In this document: positions 26,401 through 34,095 of the stretch, piece after piece
Numbering within the stretch: position 1 is the first letter of the stretch
Layout of the letters: each line of letters opens with the position of its first letter
Assembly: GCA_910577925.1 (NCBI GenBank)
Contig: CAJTOI010000013.1
Span: forward strand, 26,574 to 90,573
DNA: 64,000 bases
Source: an uncultured Roseburia sp.
Lineage (GTDB): Bacteria; Bacillota; Clostridia; Lachnospirales; Lachnospiraceae
Reading direction: 5' to 3'
Program-made: the position numbers and the translations under genes
The notes under the pieces: generated by a model
Told to the model about the DNA's origin: nothing
Databases searched by the model: none
What the model saw: the letters and a program-made list of their open reading frames with translations, nothing else

Positions 26401-29400
26401 TACGATCCAGGTCTTAGACTGTGTCAACGCAGCGGGCGTCTCGATTTATTCGAGCTCGATGGCATCGGGAATGGTAGGATTCTTCTCGTGTGACAATCCG
26501 ACGGACAATGCGATTGTCGCGTCGACGCAGAACGTCATCCTGCGCATTGAGCGCTGCCGGAATTTTGCCGAGAATCTGTACGGTTACCGGTATGTGGGCG
26601 GTATTTTCGGCGATCGCTACGGCCGGATCGGAGCGCAGAACACCTATATCAAAGACTGCTTTTCGGTGAGCTCGGACAACTACAGAAGGAACGGCGCCTC
26701 CAAATGGCACAATCCGGTAGTCTCGATGGAAAAGGAAAACAATGCAGACGGTGTGCAGGGGAGCGAAAACTATTTCTTCGGCAACGGCGTGGGGTATACC
26801 AACCTGACGCTGTACGGCAACAGGAACGGGAGCGGAAGCAGCTATACCTACAACGGAAATTCGGTGAACAGCCTGGATAATCTCCGGCGCGGAGGCGGCA
26901 ATCTGATCTATCTCGTATATGACGGGACAAAGGAGCAGTACGCCGCAGCGGCGCTTCGGGACGGCGCGCAGCTGAACAGAAACTGCAGGATTGACGGGAC
27001 AAACATCACAAACGGCGGCGACAAAATCGGCGAGGTGCTTTGTTATCTGGGCGCCGCGAAGTACGATTCGGCCGCGGCGGTCACAAAAATACCGTGTGAT
27101 TACTATGAGCTGGTGCGGGGAAGCTACCGCCACCGGAATATCGAGGGGATGTATACGGTGACGGCCGAGGACGGCAAAACGGCCGACAAACTGATTGCTC
27201 CGGCGTCGGTGACGGCATCCGTGGAGGACGGCCGGGTTTTGTTTTCGGTGACGCCGGCATCCGACGGCGGAAAGGAGCTCGACCCGTTCTGCTATGAAGT
27301 GCGGATCACGGTCGGGGATGCGGTATACGAGGGATTTTATTTTTACACGGAATCCGGGAGCCTTGAACTGCCGGAAGCGATCTCCGGCGGAGCGGTGCGG
27401 GTGGCTGTCCGCGCGGTCAGCATGTACGGGGATGTGCTGCCTTCCGATTACAGGGAGGCCGGCGACGTGGCGGCGGATATTATGCCGACGCCGGATATCC
27501 GGGCGACACTTGTGTGGGACGATGCGGCGGGAGACTACCGCTATCGGTTTACGCTGAATAACCTGGAGACATACCGGCAGAATTATCCGGGCTGGCAGGT
27601 TTTGATCACATTTTCCGATGGCGCCGCGGTTGTGCTGAACGAGAGTCAGACCGGCGCACTGGCGGCCGGAAGAGGCGCCGATGTTCAGCAGCTGATTGTG
27701 CAGGCAATTATGCAGAACGGAGGCACGGGTGCAGGAATTCTGCCGTCGGCACGGGCATCAGTAGCGGCATATCTGCCGTCTTACGCCCCTTCGGTAGCCC
27801 TGCAGGACAACGGGACAAAGGCGGTTCCGTATGTGGAAGTTGCGGGAACGACACTGTCCGATCTGCGTGTCAGTGTCACACTGGACGGAACGGGTACCGG
27901 AAATATCGACGTTCCGCCGGTATACCGCGCGGAGCTGACGGGTACTTTTCGAGCGGGTACGGACGAGGAAAAGAGAGACGTCGTTTTTGCGTCGGCGGAT
28001 ATTCTTGTGGCTGCGGACGGAACGGCGACGGCAAACTTTACGGATTTTTCCGAGAATCTGCGCGAGGCGTCGGAGTTTCAGGTACGGCTCTGGTACGCAG
28101 AGTCCGGACTCGGGCCGGTATACGGCTGGTTTGCGTTGGACGGTCCGGATACGGAAGGACTCGGAGAGCTCATTACGGCGTTTGACGGACTGGATGAGTC
28201 GGGGCATGCGGTGTACCGTTACAGTGCAAGCCCGGTATTGTTCGGCGGTAGCCGGACGGCGTTTGACAATTATAAATGGTATTCCGGGGAATTATTTGCA
28301 TTCTTTCCGGCTCCGGAGCTGATGGAGATACCGACGGATGCGGCCGGCGGAGAGGTAAGCCTTACGCCGGAATTCGGACCGGACGGGACGCTGCGCTATA
28401 CGTTTTTCTGGGATGCCGAAAAAACCGGAGACGAATACCGGCATGCGAAATACCGGGTGGCGCTTACGGGAATCAATGCGGCCGGCGAGCGGGTCGTAAT
28501 CGACACTTCGTCCGTCTATGACGAGGACGGAGGCGCGCGGTCGCTGACGGTGGATGCGGAGAGCTGGGATTATGAGCGCGTGGAGCTTTCCGTGACGCGG
28601 ATCGGGGATGCGGCGGAACGCAGAATCGGGTTAAACGCCGTAAATACCTATCGCGTGAAGCGGAGGTTAAGACAGCCGGGCCAGCCCGTCATTTCCCTGA
28701 CCGGCAGCAATGATCTCAGGTATATCGTTGCCTGGGCGGCGCAGGACGGGGAAAAGGGATGCATCGCGTACCGCATCTATGCGAAATATACGGATGACGC
28801 GGGAAATGAGGTGACGGAGCAGCTCGGCGAGGTAAAAGCCGAAGGTGCGGCAACTTATGAGAAAGAGGTGGATCTGGAGGCGTTTGCCGGAAAGAATATC
28901 GCGGTTTATCTGGAGGCGATTGCGGGGGACGATTCCGCGGAGTATGTCGACAGCCGGCCCGGCGACGGTTATACGCTGGAGGTTCCCTCGCGGATTCCGA
29001 CGCCGCAGGTAGAGTGGAAGTGGAGCTGGACCTACGACAGGACGGCGCCGGTGGGAAAGACGGCATTTGAGACGGGAGACGAGACAGACGGACTTACCGT
29101 CGGCTTTACGGCGGATGCGGCCAGCATTCCTCCGGGCGGAAGCACTTATCTGCTGCGGGCCAGAATATATGACAGTGACGATGCGGATGCAAAGCCTGTC
29201 GCGTATTATCCGGCGGCGGACGACGCGGAGGCCGTGGTTGAGATGACGGCGGCTTCGGGTGCGGAGTATCGGCATACGCTGGCGGGACTTTCCGCGGCAT
29301 ATGCGGGGGACTATATCTGTTTCGATATCCGGATCACTTCCGGAAACGGACAGATCAGCTCGAAGTGGAAGGAGTCGGAGCGGATTCGCCTGCCGTATGT

Positions 29401-30100
29401 ACGGTTAGAGCAGCCGGGCGTCCAGTCGCTGATAGAAAGACAGCCGTTTTATATGGGCGTCACGGACAATCCGGATTTGCCGGCGGAGCAGAAGGAGTGG
29501 CAGGCAGACCGGCAGACGATTGTGTGGAGTGATGTCGCGTATGCTGATACGGTGTATCTGACGCTGACCGGCAGAGGCGCGGGAGCGGCGTCCGTGAATT
29601 ACCGTGTGGTTAAGACGGAGGATGCGGCAATGGCAGTCGGATACCGCCTCGAAGTACAGGAAAAAGTGACTTTGGACGACGGCACGGAGCGCTGGTTTGC
29701 GCTGGCAGGCACGGCCGGAGAAGAGGAGCAGCTTTTGGGTACCTGGCGGTTTCCGCTCGGGCAGACTGCGGCGGAGCCGCTGCCGGAGCATGTTTCTCTG
29801 CAGGGTTACGGATACGAAGTGTCCGGAGAGTACACAAGAGACGGCATCTGGTACGGCTATCGGACGATGCTTTATGCGGAGCTTAAGGCATTCTGGCAGG
29901 ACGACGGCTTTTCTTATGTGCTGGCTCTGCCGGACAATTATGAGATACTCGATGAAACCGGATATGATGTGGAAGCACAGAAAGAGTATCATCTGACGGG
30001 AACCGTAAGTTTTACGTCCGACCGTCTGGAGAACGCAGGGGATACGGTGAGCGATGCCTATGTGGAATCCGAAGAATATGTGATGGTGATTAATCAGTAG
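20495..30100 (+). CDS. Giant GLUG-repeat protein with type IV prepilin N-terminus
   Basis: A 3201-residue protein. Residues 1-11 are a basic prepilin leader ending in Gly; processing after G11 leaves F12 at +1 and E16 at +5, followed by a hydrophobic helix (FTMTELVVVLVIIGILAAVV). A pilin-like head (about 40-180) follows. From about residue 570 to 2050 there are roughly 39 copies of a GLUG-like motif (YVGGIVGYN and variants), predicted to form a long beta-solenoid. Residues about 2220-3190 look like a string of Fn3-type beta domains. No LPXTG, SLH or wall-binding motif is present, so the pilin helix is the only visible anchor. It sits among the pilus genes and is inferred to be a pilus-associated, probably tip-located, adhesin. 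Its ligand is unknown. Confidence 0.93.
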   Translation: MNKSAEKKNSGFTMTELVVVLVIIGILAAVVIPSAMHYIRLAKFRENEENAKTVYMGAESMLTYYRTSGQWDSFCETVRAEGILNEDFADGDRRKGRIYAITLDGSAYRTDAANNPVCKLLDPLAYSGDLMAGAIGIEIDIESGEVYSAFYAGGGAGLIYGDESGDGRLSMTFRDYDSRRERGLGYYSVEDVTNVVELEPVRLKVTSVNLVNGETLSLNWSSNSRHQNLDVEFQIKFYDKSDDTELFETTVNLADLAMGAGQTSGMFRLAVKAPDGTEAGYYFPITNNGGKLSLILDGMMSADVMYAIEHAGSPVQEAALARTSSTSITRLGAAAPRLLEEQNIYAAINAVSVYRNMGDDTREYRASNTVTSNTANTLYADQTDRAADGTLRAGIAAFRHLSNIRYSGGVQAEFTLTRRNMDWKSVGTGLYDFGGVQGGVRPLVWREGSGGCDFPSIPMLCAGQTVEGSGSSTSILNLRLGSRSVSGNEVRYLGLFCESEGRIAGLTLKEPRLSVSRNDAQTAQGSGASLWGVGILAGRSAGDMRDITIEAAAGTTILEADLSQEGEALRADTPAAVGGVVGVFARAKADGTLAPTDAVLENIVTNGKLSAVLPACEWQDKADGSEPQYGVGGVCGYAGVTENRHISMCTNHAAVTGSSFTGGIVGQLAGPYETADEWDRLFDGNPAAKSSLYQCSSDGLILCGSNDGRYFGGIAGYVSRALIMEAESAGGRAENFTYDITKSDLLKGDYVGGIAGCGKQSVFYDCFTRKNGYVLGQNYVGGIVGGMRGDHTWRIGGTNVTANAGYVIGNSYVGGIIGENINNKIEDCINNGIAAGYGSYIGGIVGYNDAEEGKTAEILDCASYLSDYNDAIYRMIVDQWQTKGSCVGGLAGYNNSRITFTSASAAVSVKAVSSIVVGKDYVGGMVGFNDVNGVIDTDYTLIGGRIYGYGDCVGGCIGLNASGSLMEKAVTIKPYSVTGRYCVGGVIGANVINLSDGEKDVDLTANALYADNPLGLITGEAFCGGIIGYQKNYADVSGRALLSFFENYKTDVIPSLSADSGVPVYTQTAPEAERLSASQGTFTVTSKENDGVHIVRAGNNIPIRANLYTGGIVGYGASGSFLCIENCRNGGNITKTGDSSVIVAEYLAADLKPEQKEQLGNFSVDMIGGMIGVNQKGQTIRHCENAAVMYGFIGNGGIVGLNAGSVYRCALTDHFGSLNLDYVGGIAGVNNGMIENCGTVAGKTISGNNYVGGITGFNLFDGVLRENTCYAGISAAGSYAGGIAGKNAGIIEAGADGGQTARSVAGRNGTAIGGLVGLNDEAGVIRCPDRGAVTVVNDTVTVIGKQNVGGMVGNNAGTITSDGAVMTVKARLVQALEGDAGGIAGKSDTAVCNMNNASERVTADRGNAGGIVAVNVGIIERCTNNGNVSSSQGNAGGIAATNESAGIIRGCLVADARAVNLRGVGAEAAGAVCAFNEGVIENSAAAGQVTLGGSAGVYGGVAGINRGTIQGTDRDLFAVKSMPQIASSEAGRLTVGGVAGINEENAVIRGLAVEVDFLKFSNYQYLGGVAGVNAQGGTVAGCTYAGTMTDTASLAGNCYGGIAGDNGGTLEDCRVDRLSMTVKGVYTATSNSTAAQKEALSSHVGGIAGKNEESGGIIRCYLVNSAESKMIADSGMSGGVTGYNKGLIRNSGDAVTAQVMAEITEDSTTDELCAAAAGSGIAAVSDYVNTQDNREIEAQRYSGQGSVSAGRMQMRMEQNGNVGGITAYNAPTGTLEYCVSGTWFINNKSNAIGVGTGGMIGMNESEKDLKYLVNGAFVGRQLGTGATNRFAGGIIGNQSNSTKSGWTIRNCVNYGTVYCYNAHYSGGIMGQWTGTGGNIESCRNYATLQTSYQAGWTGAAAGIVAQLYHADSGDTFNIISCGNYGSIYGRNGAFSGEGKAANDSAGILGNVTTYKVSNNTGDYQKGQQFTIQVLDCVNAAGVSIYSSSMASGMVGFFSCDNPTDNAIVASTQNVILRIERCRNFAENLYGYRYVGGIFGDRYGRIGAQNTYIKDCFSVSSDNYRRNGASKWHNPVVSMEKENNADGVQGSENYFFGNGVGYTNLTLYGNRNGSGSSYTYNGNSVNSLDNLRRGGGNLIYLVYDGTKEQYAAAALRDGAQLNRNCRIDGTNITNGGDKIGEVLCYLGAAKYDSAAAVTKIPCDYYELVRGSYRHRNIEGMYTVTAEDGKTADKLIAPASVTASVEDGRVLFSVTPASDGGKELDPFCYEVRITVGDAVYEGFYFYTESGSLELPEAISGGAVRVAVRAVSMYGDVLPSDYREAGDVAADIMPTPDIRATLVWDDAAGDYRYRFTLNNLETYRQNYPGWQVLITFSDGAAVVLNESQTGALAAGRGADVQQLIVQAIMQNGGTGAGILPSARASVAAYLPSYAPSVALQDNGTKAVPYVEVAGTTLSDLRVSVTLDGTGTGNIDVPPVYRAELTGTFRAGTDEEKRDVVFASADILVAADGTATANFTDFSENLREASEFQVRLWYAESGLGPVYGWFALDGPDTEGLGELITAFDGLDESGHAVYRYSASPVLFGGSRTAFDNYKWYSGELFAFFPAPELMEIPTDAAGGEVSLTPEFGPDGTLRYTFFWDAEKTGDEYRHAKYRVALTGINAAGERVVIDTSSVYDEDGGARSLTVDAESWDYERVELSVTRIGDAAERRIGLNAVNTYRVKRRLRQPGQPVISLTGSNDLRYIVAWAAQDGEKGCIAYRIYAKYTDDAGNEVTEQLGEVKAEGAATYEKEVDLEAFAGKNIAVYLEAIAGDDSAEYVDSRPGDGYTLEVPSRIPTPQVEWKWSWTYDRTAPVGKTAFETGDETDGLTVGFTADAASIPPGGSTYLLRARIYDSDDADAKPVAYYPAADDAEAVVEMTAASGAEYRHTLAGLSAAYAGDYICFDIRITSGNGQISSKWKESERIRLPYVRLEQPGVQSLIERQPFYMGVTDNPDLPAEQKEWQADRQTIVWSDVAYADTVYLTLTGRGAGAASVNYRVVKTEDAAMAVGYRLEVQEKVTLDDGTERWFALAGTAGEEEQLLGTWRFPLGQTAAEPLPEHVSLQGYGYEVSGEYTRDGIWYGYRTMLYAELKAFWQDDGFSYVLALPDNYEILDETGYDVEAQKEYHLTGTVSFTSDRLENAGDTVSDAYVESEEYVMVINQ

Positions 30101-30121
30101 CAGAAAAGAGGGAGGAGAGCC

Positions 30122-30910
30122 GTGAAGAAAGGAATGAACTATCTGCGGGAGAACGGACGCGGCGGCGCCTCCCTCGCTTATGTGGCATGTATTTCGGCGC
30201 TGCTGGTTGCGTTTGCGCTTGCGATGACCTACACGGCCGGGATGATGCTCTCCGGCGCCAATAAACGGATTGCCGAGGAGCGCTGTTATCAGCTCGCGAA
30301 AAGCTATGCCGAAGTGCTTGACGCGGAACTTGGGGATGAGACCTCGTCCTTTTACCGGTATGCCTGTAAATTTATGAGCAGCAGCTACGCCTCTTACAGT
30401 CCGGATAATAAGGAAAATACGACATATCAGTACGGAACGGACCAGACCAGCGAGGGCTACGGGTCAATCGGGATTACGCTTTACAAGGTTGTAAATGAGG
30501 AGGACGGGGGGCTTCGGGAAACGCTTGCATATGCGGAGGACGGAAACTACACGACTTTAATAGAGAGCCTAAAGGGTGCAAAACATCTGCGCTACATGTT
30601 TGTCGTGACCGTGACAGCCGCGTATGAGGATTTTGTGTATCAGTACACGACGGAGTATGACTGCGAAGAACAGCTGATGCCGAGATTCTATCACGGCGGC
30701 AAGGTAATCTGCTGGGACGCCGTACATCTGATCTGGAGGGAGGGAGAGGACGCCGTAAACGGAGTCGGTTATGACACGGGGAGGACGCTGATTACGGAGG
30801 CTGACCCGGTGCAGTATGAGATGCGCACGGATGACGACGGAGTGATACACAGGGAGTTCCGAAATGTGTACGAGGAGGCAGCCGTGCCGGGGGAAGGAGG
30901 CGCGCCGTGA
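30122..30910 (+). CDS. Pseudopilin-like protein without Glu5 (PilX/GspK-like candidate)
   Basis: A 262-residue protein with one N-terminal membrane helix (about residues 16-38) after RENGRGGASLAYVACISALL. If cut after G15 the +5 residue is Tyr, not Glu, as in GspK/PilX-type initiating pseudopilins, where Glu5 is missing. The rest is a soluble extracellular domain with no family I can name. The GTG start at 30122 has GGGAGGAG 6-10 bases upstream. It is followed by a 4-base overlap (GTGA) with the next pseudopilin gene, so the set is coupled. Its role as a pilus minor component is inferred from place and topology. Confidence 0.65.
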   Translation: MKKGMNYLRENGRGGASLAYVACISALLVAFALAMTYTAGMMLSGANKRIAEERCYQLAKSYAEVLDAELGDETSSFYRYACKFMSSSYASYSPDNKENTTYQYGTDQTSEGYGSIGITLYKVVNEEDGGLRETLAYAEDGNYTTLIESLKGAKHLRYMFVVTVTAAYEDFVYQYTTEYDCEEQLMPRFYHGGKVICWDAVHLIWREGEDAVNGVGYDTGRTLITEADPVQYEMRTDDDGVIHREFRNVYEEAAVPGEGGAP

Positions 30911-31296
30911 GACAAGTGTCAAAGAAACGGGGAAATGCGGGTGAAACCATTGTGGAGGTAACGGTCAGCACGGTTATTTTTCTGCTGGTTGTGGCGATGC
31001 TTCAGGGGGCCGTGAGCTTTTGCGGCAGAGCACAGCAGAAAAGCCGTCAGATACGCTGCGATGCGGCCGAAGTGGCAAAGGCGCTGCGCCGGCAGAGCTG
31101 GCCGGAAAATGATGTCGGAACGGAACGCTTTGACTTTTATGCGGTGGGAGCAGACGGAACCAAAGGGTATCAGGTGTTTTCCGTCGAGGCGGTTTTAAAG
31201 GAAGAGACCGTGGATTATGAGGCTGCGGACGGCGCCAGTCAGAGCATGACCTTCCGCATTTACCGGCCGCTGCCGGGGGGAGGTGGCAGTCCATGA
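30907..31296 (+). CDS. Minor pseudopilin (PilV/GspI-like)
   Basis: A 129-residue prepilin-type protein. The leader RQVSKKRGNAG ends at G12, then ETIVEVTVSTVIFLLVVAML gives E17 at +5 and the hydrophobic helix. Starts at GTG 30907, overlapping the previous stop by four bases, and its own stop overlaps the next gene's ATG. Small size, position between a Glu5-less and a larger pseudopilin, and the TIVEV start point to the GspI/PilV class of tip subunits. No promoter is seen within. Confidence 0.8.
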   Translation: MRQVSKKRGNAGETIVEVTVSTVIFLLVVAMLQGAVSFCGRAQQKSRQIRCDAAEVAKALRRQSWPENDVGTERFDFYAVGADGTKGYQVFSVEAVLKEETVDYEAADGASQSMTFRIYRPLPGGGGSP

Positions 31297-32078
31297 GACA
31301 GAGAACGCAGCGTGTATCCGCGCCGGGCAGACGGCGCAGGCGGGGCAGCAGCGGGACCACACTGGTGGAATTGCTTGTGAGTATTCTGATGGTAAGCATT
31401 CTGATGGTTATGGTGGTGGGAATTGTGGCGCCGTCTTTTAAGATTTTTGTGCGGATGCAGAAAACGCAGTTTGCACAGATGATACTGGACAATACGCTCC
31501 AGGAACTGAAAGGACAGACAAGAGAGGCGGTCGGCTATGTAAAAATATACGATGCGGCAGAGGCGGACGGAAGCGGTGTGCTTGCGGCGGACGGAAGCGA
31601 TGCGGGCGGGGCGCTCGAGTATATGAATACGGACGGTTATGTGGTGCTGCTGTCTGCGGGCGGCTGCCCGAAGACTGCCGTTTACCGCGGTACGATACAG
31701 ACGGGAAGTGCCGATGCGGTAGACAGCGGGCAGATGCTGCTGCGGTATTACTGGCAGCGCGGCACGGCGGGGGCTTCCGATTCGGAGTATTTTTACAGGA
31801 CGGACGGCGCCTACAGCGCAAGGGCGGTGACGACGTCATTTGCAAGAGGGTATTATATGGGCAATTATCTGTCTCTGGAATTTGCGTTTCCGGCAGGGAC
31901 GCTTGAGGGAGACACGGTGTCTTATCTGGAGGTGACGGCACGGCTCTATGCGGAGCCGGAGCACATCAATCTTGTGGCGGAGGATTCGGCGGTGCTGGAT
32001 TTTCGCTATCTTCTGACGCGCAAGGACGGCGTGACCGCAAAGGAGGGCAGCGTGACGGGCGGCGGAACCCCGCCGTAG
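31293..32078 (+). CDS. Minor pseudopilin (PilW/GspJ-like)
   Basis: A 261-residue prepilin-type protein with an unusually Arg-rich leader (PGRRRRRGSSG), predicted cleavage after G21 and TTLVELLVSILMVSILMVMV as the helix, with E26 at +5. The C-terminal domain is beta-rich. Length and the TLVELLVS start fit the GspJ/PilW class. It overlaps the preceding gene by four bases (ATGA). The Pro-Gly-Gly tail GGGTPP resembles those of its two upstream neighbours (GEGGAP, GGGGSP), an oddity shared by all three small pseudopilins. Confidence 0.82.
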   Translation: MRQRTQRVSAPGRRRRRGSSGTTLVELLVSILMVSILMVMVVGIVAPSFKIFVRMQKTQFAQMILDNTLQELKGQTREAVGYVKIYDAAEADGSGVLAADGSDAGGALEYMNTDGYVVLLSAGGCPKTAVYRGTIQTGSADAVDSGQMLLRYYWQRGTAGASDSEYFYRTDGAYSARAVTTSFARGYYMGNYLSLEFAFPAGTLEGDTVSYLEVTARLYAEPEHINLVAEDSAVLDFRYLLTRKDGVTAKEGSVTGGGTPP

Positions 32079-32123
32079 GCAAAGCGGATCCGCGGAATAA
32101 AAATATATACGGAAAGAATATAG

Positions 32124-32145
32124 ATGCAGCGCACCCTGCATTTAT
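32124..32145 (+). promoter_or_regulatory. Small hairpin before the major pilin genes
   Basis: ATGCAG and CTGCAT pair around a six-base loop and are followed by TTAT, in the 102-base gap before the first major pilin. It could be a processing or weak termination site that sets pilin level apart from the upstream genes; the A/T-rich gap might also hold a promoter, but none is clear. Confidence 0.3.
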
Positions 32146-32180
32146 ACATAGATTTAGGAACAAAAGAAGAGGAATAAGCA

Positions 32181-32633
32181 ATGTTAAGCAGGTTAAAAAA
32201 AGCAAAAAGCAGTGATGAGGGTTTTACACTGGTAGAGCTGATTGTCGTTCTGGTTATTTTGGCGATTCTGGCGGCACTGTTGATTCCGGCGCTGACCGGC
32301 TATATCGATAAGGCCAGGGAGAAGCAGATTATTGCGGAGACACGTCAGGTCGTGCAGGCAGCGCAGACAATATTTGATGAGGAATATGCGAAAGCGTATA
32401 TTACAGAGCTTGAATCGACAAAGTATTCGGACATTTTGAAGCTGGCGGAGGTTAACGGATCGATTGTTGATGATGTTGACCCTAATGATGGCAGGAGAAA
32501 AATTAAATTTGTAAACGGAAAGCTTTCAGAGCTCACTTATGAGAATGACGGTAGGAAGTGCAAGTATGTGGCAGAGCCGAACACGGCTGATGAACATTTG
32601 GACAATGATGAGATGTATAATATCATTCCATAG
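32181..32633 (+). CDS. Type IV major pilin (copy 1)
   Basis: A 150-residue type IV pilin. The leader ends at G14, followed by FTLVELIVVLVILAILAALL with E19 at +5 and the long N-terminal helix LTGYIDKAREKQI. Residues 15-60 are nearly identical to the next gene, while the globular heads differ. This head is acidic, with VDDVDPNDGRRKIKF, and has a single cysteine. It should be exported and cut by the PilD encoded at 33291 and polymerised by PilB. AGAGG lies 9 bases before ATG 32181. Confidence 0.93.
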   Translation: MLSRLKKAKSSDEGFTLVELIVVLVILAILAALLIPALTGYIDKAREKQIIAETRQVVQAAQTIFDEEYAKAYITELESTKYSDILKLAEVNGSIVDDVDPNDGRRKIKFVNGKLSELTYENDGRKCKYVAEPNTADEHLDNDEMYNIIP

Positions 32634-32653
32634 GGGAAAAGAGAGGAGAAAAA

Positions 32654-33109
32654 ATGTTAAAAAGATTAAAAGAGATGAGAGACAATAAAAAGGGATTTAC
32701 GCTGGTGGAGCTGATTGTGGTGCTGGTGATTCTGGCGATTTTAGCGGCGCTGCTGATTCCGGCGTTGACCGGGTATATCGACAAGGCGAGAGAGAAACAG
32801 ATTACGGCAGAGACACGTCAGGTTGTGATGGCGGCGCAGACACTGGCGGATGAAGAGTATGCGAAGGATGGAGACGGGGCAATTACGCTTGATACGGCGG
32901 CAACTACAGTGCCAGATCCACGGGCTGCGCATACAGTTTACAGATGTGAGGTTGCAGCGCTTGCAGAGATAAAAGAGGTGGGTAACATAAATGGAATTAC
33001 TTTCAATGATGGAAAGGTTGCAGAAGTAGTTTATGTATCAGGAGGAAAAACCTGTACTTATACCGAAGCGGACGGACAGTATGTGATTACGGAAACATCA
33101 AATCCGTAA
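32654..33109 (+). CDS. Type IV major pilin (copy 2)
   Basis: A 151-residue type IV pilin, paralogous to the one 20 bases upstream. It has the same cleavage (after G14) and the same helix, with E19 at +5. Its head differs and has two cysteines (YRCEVAALAE and GKTCTYTEA), able to form a disulphide loop (the D-region of other pilins). The shared helix is encoded with many synonymous changes, so the duplication is old and kept by selection. GAGAGGAG provides a strong ribosome site. Both pilins could be in one filament or used in turn. Confidence 0.93.
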   Translation: MLKRLKEMRDNKKGFTLVELIVVLVILAILAALLIPALTGYIDKAREKQITAETRQVVMAAQTLADEEYAKDGDGAITLDTAATTVPDPRAAHTVYRCEVAALAEIKEVGNINGITFNDGKVAEVVYVSGGKTCTYTEADGQYVITETSNP

Positions 33110-33290
33110 TTATAAAAAGTAAAAATCCAAAATCCTGTCAGGTTTCCATTTCCCGCAGGGCAGACGGTGCGGTCTGTTCGCGGCCATGGAAGCGGGCGGA
33201 GTGCGGGAAACCGATAATTGCAGAACGGCATATGCAAAAGACACGGAGCCGGGGGCTCTGTGGAGAGCGCGTATGCACACAGAGGGAAAA
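33110..33290. other. Structured gap between pilin and prepilin peptidase genes
   Basis: No gene in this 181-base stretch. GGTTTCC (near 33141) and GGAAACC (near 33206) can pair, enclosing a second hairpin in which CCGC...GCGG and CAGAC/GTCTG pair around 33165-33185. Together they make a branched fold without a T run. It might stabilise the pilin message or reduce read-through, giving more pilin than machinery. This is inferred from shape only. Confidence 0.3.
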
Positions 33291-34073
33291 ATGATTGTTT
33301 TTTTGGAAGGATTGCTCTGGGCGCTTCGATTTCTGATCGGCGCGAGCGTATTCAGTTTTATCAATGTAGTGATTTATCGTCTCCCGGAGGGGGAGAGTCT
33401 TGCGAGAGGGCGCAGCCATTGCAGGAGCTGCGGCCATGTACTGTCGGCGGGGGAGTTGATTCCCTGCGTTAGCTATCTGTTATTGCGCGGCCGCTGTAAG
33501 GCGTGCGGCGGGCGGATTGCGGCGCGTTACTTTTGGATAGAATGTGCCGGCGGTGCGGCATTTTGCTGCTGTACCGCGGCGTTTACATACAGTCCGGTCA
33601 GTCTGATTTCCGCGCGGGGTCTGCTCGTGTTTGCATACCTTGCGGTGCTTACGGCAGCTGCGGGGATTGACCGGGACACACAGATTATTTATGACTGCTT
33701 CCAGTGGATGATTCTGGCATTGGGGATAGGAGCGGCCCTGCTGTTTCCGGAGGTCGGGCTTTTGCAGCGGGGAATCGGTGCAGCCGTCATTTCGGTTCCG
33801 ATGCTTCTTCTCGCGCTTCTGATACCGGGCGCGTTTGGCGGCGGAGATATCAAGCTTGCGGCGGTATCCGGCTGGTTTCTCGGCGCGAAGGCCGTCGCTG
33901 CGGGAACTTTTCTGGCATTTTTGCTGGGCGGAGGCTATGCGGCCCTGATGCTGGCGCAAAAAAGGCTCGGGCGAAAAGACAGGTTTGCGTTCGGTCCGTT
34001 CCTTGCGGCGGGCTATGCGGCCGCGGCGTTTGCGGGCGAACGGATTGCGGACTGGTATATCGGATTGCTGTAG
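33291..34073 (+). CDS. pilD: Prepilin peptidase / N-methyltransferase
   Basis: A 260-residue polytopic membrane protein that cuts prepilin leaders and methylates the new N-terminus. The N-terminal loop has the zinc cysteines CRSCGH and CKACGG. The catalytic aspartates are in GIDRDTQIIYD (about residue 125) and FGGGDIKL (about 183). It is presumably needed to process all five Glu5 prepilins of this locus, including the giant one. I chose ATG 33291 (MIVFLEGLLW), preceded by GAGGG, because the longer frame from 33186 adds a hydrophilic stretch unlike the family. Confidence 0.95.
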   Translation: MIVFLEGLLWALRFLIGASVFSFINVVIYRLPEGESLARGRSHCRSCGHVLSAGELIPCVSYLLLRGRCKACGGRIAARYFWIECAGGAAFCCCTAAFTYSPVSLISARGLLVFAYLAVLTAAAGIDRDTQIIYDCFQWMILALGIGAALLFPEVGLLQRGIGAAVISVPMLLLALLIPGAFGGGDIKLAAVSGWFLGAKAVAAGTFLAFLLGGGYAALMLAQKRLGRKDRFAFGPFLAAGYAAAAFAGERIADWYIGLL

Positions 34074-34095
34074 ATTTGGGAGGGGGTACGGTAGG

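Noticed and set aside
20495..30100. Sortase-anchored surface protein
   Set aside because: The C-terminus (VESEEYVMVINQ) has no LPXTG, hydrophobic segment or basic tail, so the anchor must be the prepilin helix.
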